Assembly (NCBI RefSeq): GCF_040412425.1
Contig: NC_089753.1
Coordinates: 45,589,429-45,653,428 of the forward strand
Length of the DNA: 64,000 nucleotides
DNA from: Macrobrachium rosenbergii
Taxonomy: Eukaryota > Arthropoda > Malacostraca > Decapoda > Palaemonidae
Reading direction: 5' to 3'
The notes under the pieces were generated by a model. It saw nothing but the letters and a program-made list of their open reading frames with translations, did no database searches and was not told the origin of the DNA. Position 1 is the stretch's first letter; the number at the start of each line of letters is the position of its first letter. Positions 11,542 through 22,747 of the stretch are shown here, one piece after another. Position numbers and translations under genes: made by a program.

Positions 11542-12451
11542 CATCAATGAAGGGCAGAGGACACACAGATATACAAGCTGACTTTATTCCAACGTTTCGT
11601 AATTATCGGATTAATTACATCATCAGGGCTGTTAAAATAAGAAATAAAATTCTTTGTAAAATCGTAAAAGCTAAAAATAAAGGCTAAAAATTATTCATAC
11701 AAAATTTTCACAAATGTACACAAACATTAAAATTAGAGAACAAAAGTTTTAAAAATCATTACATTAAAATGAAGGTAACGTAATATACTGTAAACTAAAA
11801 TTGAAAACTATCTGTGAAAGGGGTTACAGAACAAAAGATTAAGGACCGACCTAGAGGAGTGACAGCTTTAAACTAAACATAAACATAAATAGAAAGAACA
11901 CAAGTCAGGATAAATATAGAGGAGAGGAGGACGTGTGAGTGTTTAACGACGGAACAAGTTGTTTGATGAAAAGTGATTCCAGGATAACAAGGTCTTGAGG
12001 GTTGGTGGTATGGCCTAAAATGTAGAAGTCTTTATTATCAATGTGTGTTTTACAAATTTTTGAGTGATTTCTGATGTTGGAATGTTCTGGGTTTGAAATT
12101 CTGCTACCTGTACGGAAGCTTACGCCACGATGAGAATCGATACGCACCTTAAGGAGTCTACTGGTGGATCCCACATAGGTCCCTGTTTGACATTCAGGGC
12201 AAGTATATTTGTAAATGATACCAGATGACATATAAGGTGATAACCGATCTTTGGTTTTAAAGAGTGAACCAATGGTGAAAGGGTTCTTAGGGATTAAAGT
12301 GACATCAATGGCATAAAAATGATCCTGAATAATTTGAGTGAACTTTTTGTGGAACTTGGGGTCATGAGTAAATGGAAAGCTTGCGTAAAATTTCATTTTT
12401 TGGACGGTTAAAACTGCTGGTTTTGTAATGAAATGTTTGTTAAGTAATTTA
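11537..12451 (-). mobile_element. Penelope-like element 3' end, minus-strand arm of a palindrome
   Basis: Reverse complement of 12639-13556 with only a few differences. It contains the GIY-YIG reading frame and the 3' non-coding part with the motif CGAAACGTTGGAATAAAGTC read on the minus strand. The outer end is at AAAATCATCAATGAAGGGC. Inverted partial copies are typical of Penelope-like elements; the near identity of the arms suggests recent origin or gene conversion. Confidence 0.75.
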
Positions 12452-12525
12452 ATGGACTTGGTACCAACTTTTATAGCTCTTGCTTCGATAATTTTAAATC
12501 CAACTCTGTTTCTATCCTTCTCCAC
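11905..12525 (-). CDS. Penelope-like GIY-YIG endonuclease domain (C-terminal part of element protein)
   Basis: An open frame of 206 codons on the minus strand. Its second half carries the GIY-YIG signature in the Penelope form: SGIIYKYTCPEC with a CxxC pair, then GTYVGSTSRLLKVRIDSHRG with the YVG core and the conserved Arg, and downstream HSNIRNH and ILESLFIKQ. The domain would nick DNA during retrotransposition. The reverse transcriptase is absent, so this is a 5'-truncated copy. The first ~25 codons (before the shared KLLNKHF) do not match the opposite arm and come from other sequence, so the upstream start is not meaningful. It has no role in the host gene. Confidence 0.75.
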   Translation of the reverse strand: MEKDRNRVGFKIIEARAIKVGTKSIKLLNKHFITKPAVLTVQKMKFYASFPFTHDPKFHKKFTQIIQDHFYAIDVTLIPKNPFTIGSLFKTKDRLSPYMSSGIIYKYTCPECQTGTYVGSTSRLLKVRIDSHRGVSFRTGSRISNPEHSNIRNHSKICKTHIDNKDFYILGHTTNPQDLVILESLFIKQLVPSLNTHTSSSPLYLS

Positions 12526-12638
12526 AGGTCACTCGTCCTTACGTCGAACTGGAGCCTTTTTCATAAGGAAATTTCTTTTTTAATTGACTTTTTTAATAAT
12601 AACTGTTTCCCTGCAAAGCTGGTATATAGGAAATTACA

Positions 12639-13556
12639 TAAATTACTTAACAAACATTTCATTACAAAACCAGCAGTTTTAACCGTCCAAAAAATGAAAT
12701 TTTACGCAAGCTTTCCATTTACTCATGACCCCAAGTTCCACAAAAAGTTCACTCAAATTATTCAGGATCATTTTTATGCCATTGATGTCACTTTAATCCC
12801 TAAGAACCCTTTCACCATTGGTTCACTCTTTAAAAACCAAAGATCGGTCATCACCTTATATGTCATCTGGTATCATTTACAAATATACTTGCCCTGAATG
12901 TCAAACAGGGACGTATGTGGGATCTACCAGTAGACTCCTTAAGGTGCGTATCGATTCTCATCGTGGCGTAAGCTTCCGTACAGGTAGCAGAATTTCAAAC
13001 CCAGAACATTCCAACATCAGAAATCACTCAAAAATCTGTAAAACACACATTGATAATAAAGACTTCTACATTTTAGGCCATACCACCAACCCTCAAGACC
13101 TTGTTATCCTGGAATCACTTTTCATCAAACAACTTGTTCCGTCGTTAAACACTCACACGTCCTCCTCTCCTCTATATTTATCCTGACTTGTGTTCTTTCT
13201 ATTTATGTTTATGTTTAGTTTAAAGCTGTCACTCCTCTAGGTCGGTCCTTAATCTTTTGTTCTGTAACCCCTTTCACAGATAGTTTTCAATTTTAGTTTA
13301 CTGTATATTACGTTACCTTCATTTTAATGTAATGATTTTTAAAACTTTTGTTCTCTAATTTTAATGTTTGTGTACATTTGTGAAAATTTTGTATGAATAA
13401 TTTTTAGCCTTTATTTTTAGATTTTTTTACGATTTTACAAAGAATTTTATTTTTATTTTAACAGCCCTGATGATGTAATTAATCCGATAATTACGAAACG
13501 TTGGAATAAAGTCAGCTTGTATATCTGTGTGTCCTCTGCCCTTCATTGATGATTTT
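12639..13556 (+). mobile_element. Penelope-like element 3' end, plus-strand arm of a palindrome
   Basis: Mirror of the 11537-12451 arm. Its upstream extension (about 12570-12640) still encodes FFNNNCFPAKLVYRKLHKLL, which resembles the region between the reverse transcriptase and GIY-YIG parts of Penelope proteins. This arm therefore reaches further 5' than the other. It ends near 13556 with GCCCTTCATTGATGATTTT. Confidence 0.75.
12694..13186 (+). pseudogene. Frameshifted Penelope-like GIY-YIG frame
   Basis: Same protein as at 11905-12525, but one extra A in TTTAAAAACCAAAG near 12833 splits it into two overlapping frames (12694-12897 and 12818-13186). The GIY-YIG core (TYVGST, RIDSH) lies in the second frame. 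Because the opposite arm is intact at this base, the defect arose after the palindrome formed or is an error in a homopolymer. Confidence 0.7.
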
Positions 13557-13585
13557 AAGTATGGATTGACTCCTGACTCCTCACA

Positions 13586-13587
<2 letters not shown>

Positions 13588-13679
<92 letters not shown>
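13588..13679. repeat. (AT)n microsatellite
   Basis: About 90 bases of AT alternation, 31 bases beyond the outer end of the Penelope palindrome. The other outer end also lies beside (AT)n. Confidence 0.95.
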
Positions 13680-13680
<1 letters not shown>

Positions 13681-16117
13681 TGTATGACATGAAGATGGTG
13701 CATTTAAAATGATGCATACTCGTATGTATACTGGAATTTATACTGTGAATGTATTCCAACCGAACAATGCATTTACAAAAATTTATTCTTATTCCTTTTT
13801 AACGGGAAGACTGTATCTGCGCCATAAATCAAATAGTGTGTGTTATAAGATAAAATGAACATGTCTTCATTTAGTGGAACGGAGGACTGTACAGCGGTCT
13901 TGTAGAATTAGTGAGCACTTTAAGGGGCGTTCACACTACAGTAGAACATGTCATAAACATCACACACGCATCACAAACAGGTTAAATACAAGTCAACGAT
14001 TTGTTGGTAGTCCTATTCTAGGCTTTAAATAATTACTCAAGCATTTGTCGGAGACGCGTGTTTACATGTTTTACTGTAGTGTGGAAGCACCCTTGGAGAC
14101 TCTTTCTCGAGGATACAGCTTCGGGTTTAGTGTGATTAATGGGAATCAAAACTGTTGCGATCTTCTAATTTCCTCTTAGGATAAACTATTGATTCCTCTG
14201 TCTTAACCAGAAATGATCGTCCTTAGTGAGTATACAACCTTACTTGTGTTCCTCATTATTTCAATATTTCTCTTGTTTTACAGGGGTTTGTTAAACTTAG
14301 GGACAATAATAAATTTCCATCTGCGAGTAAATGGTTCTTATTTTCATTTTTCTTTTCTTAAATTTCGTCATGTAACTTTAAATGTAGTCGCAACAAGAGT
14401 AAAATTTCTTAATATAAACAAATAACCAAAGTAAATCTTTTATACCATGCAAGACATTTTCGTTTCACTTCCGGTCTCGTCTATCTTTAAGTGTTCAATT
14501 TGCTTAATAAAGTGTTCATAAGTCATCCGTGTTGTTTTTTATAAAATACGATCTATCACGAATAAGATGTTGGACTCAGTGCCATGACGCAATTCAAAGA
14601 CTTTTCAGTATCAGCTCTGTTTACCTGGACATTTACAAAGACGTCAAATGCAACGTTTTGTGAAATAACTGACGGTTTGTAAGAAATAGGGAGAAAATAT
14701 TATCGGCTATGAATACACTATTCCTTAACTATACTAAAACTACTCCTCTTTACATACACGCAGGAAAAACAACACAAGCTATCTTATAAAACACCTATTT
14801 TCTTAAGCAGATCCAGGATTTCCTTTTAGTCTCAGAAGTATTTTTTGAACTTAGCAACGTTTCTATGACATTTTCTATATCACACTAATCTTAACACTTT
14901 TAACAATTAGCTTCTGCAGTAAGTTCACCTCTCTGACATTCCATCTGTCCCCCTAGTTTCGTTCACTTACCCAAAAATTCAGACTGCTCCATAACTTCAA
15001 GTACTTCCAAGAATGCCAACACAAATGTATTCAGCACAACTTTAATCCAACATCACATAAGGATCAGCAAACAAATCTCAAAAACAACTATAACAAGAAA
15101 AACAACAGGATCAGGCTGACGAGAGGGGACTATCCACTATCACGGAAATTTTCATATACCTTGAATGCTCACCTGATCTGGACTACGACAATAAAGAGCA
15201 GGGTTCGGTTATCAGCTCGAATATGACTTGCAATATTAAATTGCTAATAATGACAATGACGATTGATTGATTTATGACTACTAAAATTGGCGTCACAATA
15301 TTAATGACAAAAGAACATAAACCTGCTTATGTTTGAGAATATAATGAATCTATTTTACTCTGGCGCATATCCCTTTTTTTGTGCAGTACTTATCGCGACT
15401 AACATCAAGCAACGTTCCTTTACAGCTCCTTCCTGCATATATCAATCACGACCTACATAGTACGCAGTTCCCAAACTTCTGTAAATACAAAAACAATTTC
15501 CTTGGCCACTTATTTCATAATCGCAACCATGTACATGATTACATTTAATTGTAGAGGATTTCTTTTAAATTATGAAGACCTCAATACTGTAAACTATTCC
15601 CGGGATCATTCGTAGTCGTCTTTACCATGGAGTACGTTTTCATCAGCTGTAATTAAATTAATTTTCTGAAATTAAAAAAAACTGCATAAGCACTTGAAAC
15701 ACTTTCCAAGCGACAGACTTGCATCTAATATCAGAAAATCCTGGTAATTAACTGATGGAAACAAAGCAATATGGGAGAGGGCGCCAAGAGTCAGAGACAA
15801 AAGTAAATTCCAAATTACAATATGATTTCTAATATGGCTCACCATATGTAGAACCATCTCATTTGCGTAATTTTTTTTTTCAGAAAGCGACTTTTACACA
15901 AAATTTAGTGTCATTAGTTTTATGAATGCTGATGTATTATTCCGTTCATAAATCCACGCGCTTCAAATGACACCTGTCTTCGTCATCAAAACGTCATACA
16001 TCAGAATTTTTACCTCAATCTCTACAGAGGCAACTGACTATAATTTCTGAGGCCATTTATAACAGCACATGCAATTTCTGAAAAATGCTTACCCGTATTC
16101 CATCTTTATGATTGCAG
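13680..16117 (+). other. Intron-like sequence with one short MITE
   Basis: AT-rich with no protein-like frame. A short element with inverted ends lies at about 13923-14095. The remainder shows nothing I can name. It ends in the acceptor TTTATGATTGCAG for the next exon. Confidence 0.5.
13923..14095. mobile_element. Short MITE with inverted ends
   Basis: GGGGCGTTCACACTACAGT at the left pairs with the reverse complement of ACTGTAGTGTGGAAGCACCC at the right, and both are followed inwards by matching ACATG-type sequence. Length is about 170 bases. No clear target duplication could be seen, so the superfamily is open. Confidence 0.5.
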
Positions 16118-17229
16118 GAATGACTTCTACCAAAGAAACTTCAACATTACAAAAAACTGAATCTCCTGGGCCAACAACAGAACCACCGTCTTCAAGTGCG
16201 TTTTCTGGAACAATAACCAAACCACCTCCTCCAAGTACTGCCGAAACTACAGTAAAACCGCCATCTTCAAGTACCCCTCTTAAAACATCAGCAAAACCAC
16301 CATTTTCAAGTTTCCCTCCTAAAACAACAGAAAAACCACTGTATTCAAGTATTCCTCCTAAAACAACAGCAAAACCACCATTTTCAAGTTTCCCTCCTAA
16401 AACAACAGAAAAACCACTGTATCCAAGTATCCCTCCTGAAACAACAGAAAAACCACTGTATCCAAGTATCCCTCCTAAAACAACAGAAAAACCACTGTAT
16501 CCAAGTATCCCTCCTAAAACAACAGAAAAACCACTGTATCCAAGCGTCCCTCCTAAAACAACAGAAAAACCACTGTATTCAAGCATCCCTCCTAAAACAA
16601 CAGAAAAACCACTGTATCCAAGCGTCACTCCTCAAACAACAGAAAAACCACTGTATCCAAGCGTCCCTCCTAAAAAACAACAGATCCAAAACCACTGTAC
16701 TGCATTCAAGCATCCTCCTAAAACAACAGAAAAACCACTGCATTCAAGCATCCCTCCTAAAACAACAGAAAAAACCTCTAAAACGACAGCAAAACCGTCT
16801 TCTAGTATCCTAAAACAACAGAAAAACCACTGTATTCAAGTATTCCCCCTAAAACGACAGCAAAACCACTGTCTTCTAGTATCCCTCCTAAAACAACAGA
16901 AAAACCACTGTATTCAAGTATTCCCCCTAAAACGACAGCAAAACCACTGTCTTCTAGTATCCCTCCTAAAACAACAGAAAAACCACTGTATTCAAGCATC
17001 CCTCCTAAAACAACAGAAAAATCACTGTATTCAAGCATCCCTCCTAAAACATCAGAAAAACAATCATATTCAAGTATCCCTCCTGAAACAACAGAAAAAC
17101 CACTGTATCCAAGTATCCCTCCTAAAACAACAGCTTCCCCAGGAGCCACAACTACAACACCATCTTCAGCGACGATAGGAAAAACAACTAGACAGGTCTC
17201 TGACGTGGGATCTTCCACGATGACGAAAG
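16118..17229 (+). CDS. PPKTTEKPLYPS repeat exon, with a frameshift
   Basis: Acceptor TTTATGATTGCAG opens the exon and donor GTACGT at 17230 closes it, both in phase 1. It encodes about 21 copies of a 13-residue (39-nt) repeat of the form SIPPKTTEKPLYP, mucin-like but with charged Lys/Glu. The frame is disturbed locally at about 16675-16720, then permanently near 16808, where AGTATCCTAAAA has lost four bases relative to the usual AGTATCCCTCCTAAAA. Exon length (1112) is not a multiple of three, as this predicts. Read without correction it stops at 17178. The damage may be real or an assembly error in a repeat. No A or B segment is present. Confidence 0.65.
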
Positions 17230-17642
17230 GTACGTAATATTTACTTCGAATACACTAATGCACAGATTATTAGTTCCGTTGCACGTAATGGAAACGAAGA
17301 ATAAGTTGGGCTTACTTACCAATATCAGTTTGCGACAGAAACATATGCTTCATGTGGGTGCTTGAAGGCATACATATACATGCATACAAACATACATATA
17401 TTTATATATATATACAAATACATATATATACATATACAAATATATACAGTGTATATATATATATACAATGTATGTATGATGTGTTATAAATTTGTGGAAT
17501 GAGCATAAATCGGAAGTCTTGGGAAGGATGAAGAAAAAAAGATCTAGAAAGCCTGGATACCTGGAGTGAAAGTAGTATTAGAAAGGAAGAGCTTTCAGAT
17601 CCAGGAAACGAAAAAGTGTGTAAAAGAGAGGTAAATGCACCC

Positions 17643-17644
<2 letters not shown>

Positions 17645-17674
<30 letters not shown>
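17645..17674. repeat. (TG)n microsatellite
   Basis: About 30 bases of perfect TG alternation. Confidence 0.9.
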
Positions 17675-17676
<2 letters not shown>

Positions 17677-18379
17677 GGGGGAGGGGTTGACACACTGCTG
17701 ATGAGACTCTTGTGTAAGTGAATGAAGCAGTTAGTGCTATAGAGGCTTTCTGAACAAGGGATCTAACCACCATTAAAATAAATTTTTAACACAATAATCG
17801 AGTAAACAGCACATAACAATAATTTCTGTTTAATAATATCTCACCTTCATAAAAACTTATATATTTATAAATAATAATATTATATAAGCAACCTTTCTTG
17901 GAATCCTCTTCAAAATATGAAAACTGCAAATAGTAAGCAAGTCAAAAGTAATAAATACCTATATACATGCCTTTAAAAACACTGGTGAAACTAGTTTACT
18001 AGATGTACGAAATCCCTGAGACGACCTCCTTATAAAATTCATCAGAAATGGTCCACAAACGTTACTTCCTTTTAAATCACGGTAGAACGCACACAACAAA
18101 ACGAAACCACATCTATTTTTCTAATGCAAAACAAAATCATTCACCAGGAAACACCTCTGGTGAAGTGTCAGCTTACAAAAGGTATCAAATTTCAAATCCC
18201 ATAAACACTATGAATAATAACTGAATCAGCAGACTCGGCGATAACCCATGCAACCTTCTTCGAACTATGTTCTGGAAACTCATAAGAATTTCTGATTTCT
18301 AGTGTTTTACTGGGTCATATTTTCTTTTATTTGATTATATATAATTTCCAAAATGCTGTGGCTCTTGTTACTTTTTGTG

Positions 18380-18462
18380 TAGATCTTTGACCTATACTGC
18401 TTAAAGCTTCCAAATCTACAAATTGGAGGCAATAGCACTTATTGCCTTTGCAGTTACAGCTC

Positions 18463-18550
<88 letters not shown>

Positions 18551-18690
18551 AAGATGAAACCTATTCATATGGAACAAGCCCACTGACTTGAAATTCAAGC
18601 TTCCAAACAATATGGCGTTCATTAGGAAGAAGTAAGAGGGAAAAGGAAATACAGAAAGAACAGATCTCACTTATTAAAAAAAAAAAGACC
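18380..18690. repeat. (ATT)n microsatellite with a conserved repeat flank
   Basis: About 28 ATT units occupy 18464-18548. The right flank (GAAACCTATTCATATGGAAC, then AATATGGCGTTCATTAGGAA) is, as I recall, a dispersed sequence attached to ATT tracts in penaeid and other decapod genomes. That recall is the main taxon clue and should be tested by search. Confidence 0.6.
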
Positions 18691-19485
18691 ATTAGATTAA
18701 TATATATTAATGAAACGATAAAAATGTATTAAAATGCAAGGGGAATAGTATTAGGGTAGTAATGCACTGCATCTTCGCTTGAACTTCGGAAGTTCCAATG
18801 GCACGACAATCTCTTGGGGGCTCTAAATTGATTAATTCAGCTTAAAGGAAGTGGAAACACTTATTGCAAATTGGAGGTAAGAAGCTTTGCAAGAGGTGAG
18901 AGCAGTATGCCGCTGCCTCTACAACAAGAAAGGATGTGAATGGTTACAGAGAAATTTATCAGTGTAGGACTAGGTGGAAATTCTAATGAGAGAGTGCCAG
19001 ATGAGTTAGTTTGTTTGAGAATGGGATGAATAAAAGAGAAAAAGAGGGGTATGAGTTTTGAAATGTCACAGAACCCCTTCACCAGACTCGTTTAAGTAGC
19101 AAAAAATGCACTAAATAAAACAAAAATATGTCCAAACACTCACACACAAATATATGAAATTTATGTATTTATACTGTAACTATTTGTAAATTTTCTATTT
19201 TGAAGTCCACGCAACGACTGCTTGTGAATTTTTACTCTTCCTTTTGCTATTGTATTTCATCATTTATAACTTTATTTTCATAGCATTGCTATTTACTGAT
19301 TCATTTTCCCAGTCTGTACTCTAGCCCACAGCCACTAACTTGAACTCCTTTATAAAACATTCCTATATTTCTCAGGCTCTCAAGATTTACCATTTTTCAT
19401 GTGACAGAATTTACTTAACATATACAAAGAAATAAACTGTTATATGATACATAATTTGAGTATACATTTTCTCGAAATTAAACAG

Positions 19486-20607
19486 GGTCATCAGCAACCA
19501 CTGAATCCACAACAAGCGACCCTCTGAGTAGAATCTATGCACAAATCTCTGCAAAACGAGCTACTCTGGACAATTTAAATGCTGCTACTACAACACTCCA
19601 GGATGTGGATACAGACATTGCAACTATTCAAAATATTGCTGGCACCAGGCGAAGAAGAAATGCGGGTAATCTAGGCACTTCCACCCTTTCTTCCACATTA
19701 ACTGGGAGCTTAATCTCTACTGGCTCTGGAAAACCCACTTCTACCAGAGGACATTCTCCCTTATCTACTTCTCAGTCAACATACAGTCAGTCACCACAGA
19801 CATCATCCATTCCTCCTGCTTCTGAAAGTCACAATTTGACAACAAAAATGTCATCCATGCATACTTCTATAAAGGCCACATCAACATTGCCTAGTGGCTC
19901 TCATAGCTCACCTTCAGCAGCAAGGACATCATTTACAGCCTCTGTGTCTGGAAGTCATATTCCTACAACAGGAAAATCATCCCTGTTTACTCAAACTGAA
20001 AATTCCACTCTGTCTTTAAAATCAGTTCCATCAACATCACTTTCAAGCTTTGCTCACAGTTCATCAGGAAGCCCTAATCCTCATGCTCCAACAGCATCGA
20101 CATCTCAGTCAACAGGACAGACATACCTTGGTCAGTCTTCTGTTAAAAGATCAACAATGTCTTCTGTATCTATACCCTCTACAACTGCAGATGCTGGAAC
20201 ACCAAATTTATTCACGCTTAATTCCACTACTGATATTTCTATTGCAAAGTCTCAGTTTATTGCCAACATAATCTATCAGCTTGATGAAGTCCTTAGTGCA
20301 TTAAGCTCTCTTACATCAGATGCCAATGAAATTGAAAAACTAACAAATACCTTACAAAATATTGCACGGGATCTCAAGACAGTAATTATTTACATCACTG
20401 AAGACAAAACTCTTTTATCCAGCAATGCTTCTGACAATTTAAAAGCTATTTCTGCTAAAATACAGGAAGCTAAAGATGCTATCACAACAATGAAAGCAAA
20501 AATTAAACAAGATATATTGGACTTGAATGACGAAGCCGTGAGATATGGAGGAACTACCTACAATATAGTTGAAAACACAGTCGAAGATTCCCCTACTGTT
20601 ACTAAAG
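19486..20607 (+). CDS. Module exon 3: A segment, RRRR, Ser/Thr linker, B segment
   Basis: Open for 1122 bases between an acceptor at 19484-19485 and donor GTAAGC at 20608, phase 1 at both ends. Segment A (SRIYAQISAKRATLDNLNAA) is nearly the same as in the exon at 26583. RRRRN starts at 19647. The linker (~190 residues) is Ser/Thr-rich but not a tight tandem repeat. Segment B (from about codon 248) includes the block DANEIEKLTNTLQNIARDLK and ends in RYGGTT at 20541-20558. Exons 3 and 4 are the closest pair and likely a recent duplication, now separated by the 21861-26407 element. Function is unknown; secreted mucin-like protein is inferred. Confidence 0.8.
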
Positions 20608-21860
20608 GTAAGCATATTTTGAAGTGTTATGTTCATAAATAAATACTACTGTTCAGGGTTTAGAAAAGCATAAACAAAAATGATAACATAATTCACAGAA
20701 TGTTTTACACTTTATCTAAAAGAAACACTTGAAATGCTGCTATTGTGTGGTCTTTCTTCTCGTTACATGAAATCCCAAAGTTGCAAGATACACATTAAAA
20801 TAAATACATCTGTATAAAATAATTCTCATGACAACCATTCCGTCTAAAATCTTTCGTGTAAATTTAAATTCTACTGTCCCTGGTCAATTATTCCTCGTCG
20901 TAGAAAATTCATGTTCCCATTTCCAGTTTTCTTCACACATACAATGAAGTTAAAACAAAATATTTCTGATGACAAAAGAAATTGTTTACCTCCAGTCCCA
21001 AGATTTATATTTACACATTGTATTTTAGGGTTAAGAGAGTTAACAAAAAATATGGTACTGCGTCTTCGTGAGTATCACGACTAAGCAAAGAAGAAAGACA
21101 AAAATAAAGTACATTAAGATACAATTAAGCAAAAACAACTATTTTTTTATGGTACAGTTTAGTTTCATCTTTCATTTTCTTTGACATTTCCCCTTAAATT
21201 AGCATTTTTGAAAGACACTTCCCCGTAACTTAGCATTTTTGAACATTAAAAGTTCCTATTCACAAGTTTTTTAAGAAATAACTTTTGACTGGTAGCTGAA
21301 AGCTATACTTCAAATTCTAAGTACTGGATTGCAACAATATTTTGCAGGACTCGCGGTTAGATAAACTTATTGTTACTTCATTTTGTGCTTGACTTAAAAC
21401 TTTTCAGCCCTTGATAACACTACTTATATGACTAAGATTCTGATAAACTTGCTCTGCATCAACAAACTAATACTTATATGACACTTCGTCGATGGTTTAA
21501 AACCTCCTCATATAGCCTATAAACACAGTATAGCAGGTCTGAATTAAGGTATAAAGAGCCATAAAAACTATTATCACTCCATAACAATACAATCTACTAT
21601 TTTTACCAAATGCGTGTGCAACATTCATATTTAAAAAAAAAGACGAGAAATATTCACTCTGAATCATGAAAACAATACTGTATTGGAAAAGAACCCTCTC
21701 GCTTCCCTCACATACCGTGCAAAAATCAAAATCAGTCAAAAGAAATTATCCATACACAAAAACCTTGACTAATTTTACATTTTCAACTTTATTTTCTTAT
21801 AACTGCTACTTGTATATTCACAGTGATGCTAACTTTTAAATGTTCAAATCTACTGTCAAT
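20608..21860 (+). other. Intron-like sequence
   Basis: AT-rich, nothing recognised. The transposon-like element begins at about 21861. Confidence 0.5.
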
Positions 21861-22014
21861 TAGTGCAGCAGATAATTGCATATTTCATAAGAATCGTTCA
21901 GATAGTGAAACAAGCATGAAATTTTGCACAAGTGCTCTTTAAAGTTCCTCTATCAGAAAGGGCGCTGGCCACGCAAAAAATTTAATATGGCGGCCAAATT
22001 CCAAGATGGCGGCC
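21861..22014 (+). repeat. Left TIR of the 4.5-kb element
   Basis: Pairs with 26255-26407. The inner part carries ATGGCGGCC at about 21987 and CCAAGATGGCGGCC at 22001-22014, which resembles the YY1 binding consensus. Confidence 0.7.
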
Positions 22015-22747
22015 AGTATCGACAGATTTTGGCTAATTTTTCACTAGAATGGCATGTATTTGCTTCTAGCAATATGGTAAAGCTCTTCCATACTATTTCT
22101 TGTGAATATTATGTTTCTGTAGCTTCCCAGTACAGTTTACCTTTAAATATGGGGGCTATATGGCTGCCAAGAAAAGGTAGAAACAATAATTATAATGAGA
22201 AATAATGCCCGTTCAACAATTATCGTTTTAAGCATGGATCTTGGTTTCTGTGGTTTTAGATCCTAATGAGGCCATCTCTTTCGAATAACTCATCAATTTT
22301 GAAGGAAAATTAATAAATGTAAAAGAGTGTATGTCTGCACACAACCAGGGCACACTGGTGACATCACTGCTGTGTAACTCAGCATGGGGTTCAGTGCCAG
22401 CTAATCCAGCTTTACTAATCCTGTAGTCTTAGACTAGTAGTTGTAGTATAGTTTAGTTTAGTGTCCCAAATGCTTTCTAACAGCCCCAGACCAGCTATAG
22501 TTAGATAGCCGCACCTGAATAGACAGGATGTGCCAGCGCGGGAGAGCCGAGCCAAGGGTATGGGGGCTGTACATGATGGTTCATGTACTTACCCAGATGG
22601 TGTACAGATCACACGGGACTTAAATGGCACTGGATGAATGATCGGGCTAGGTGTAGGAGACCGAACCTAGTTGAATCCCATACAGGAATGTGTGCTTTGT
22701 TTAAGGTGGTAAAAGGATAACCCTCGGCCTTAATCAAAAGTGAAATC

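Larger units (their letters stand above)
17230..19485 (+). other. Intron-like sequence
   Basis: Contains (TG)n at about 17645-17674 and the (ATT)n-associated repeat at about 18380-18690. No protein-like frame. It ends in an acceptor with ATTAAACAG before 19486. Confidence 0.5.
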
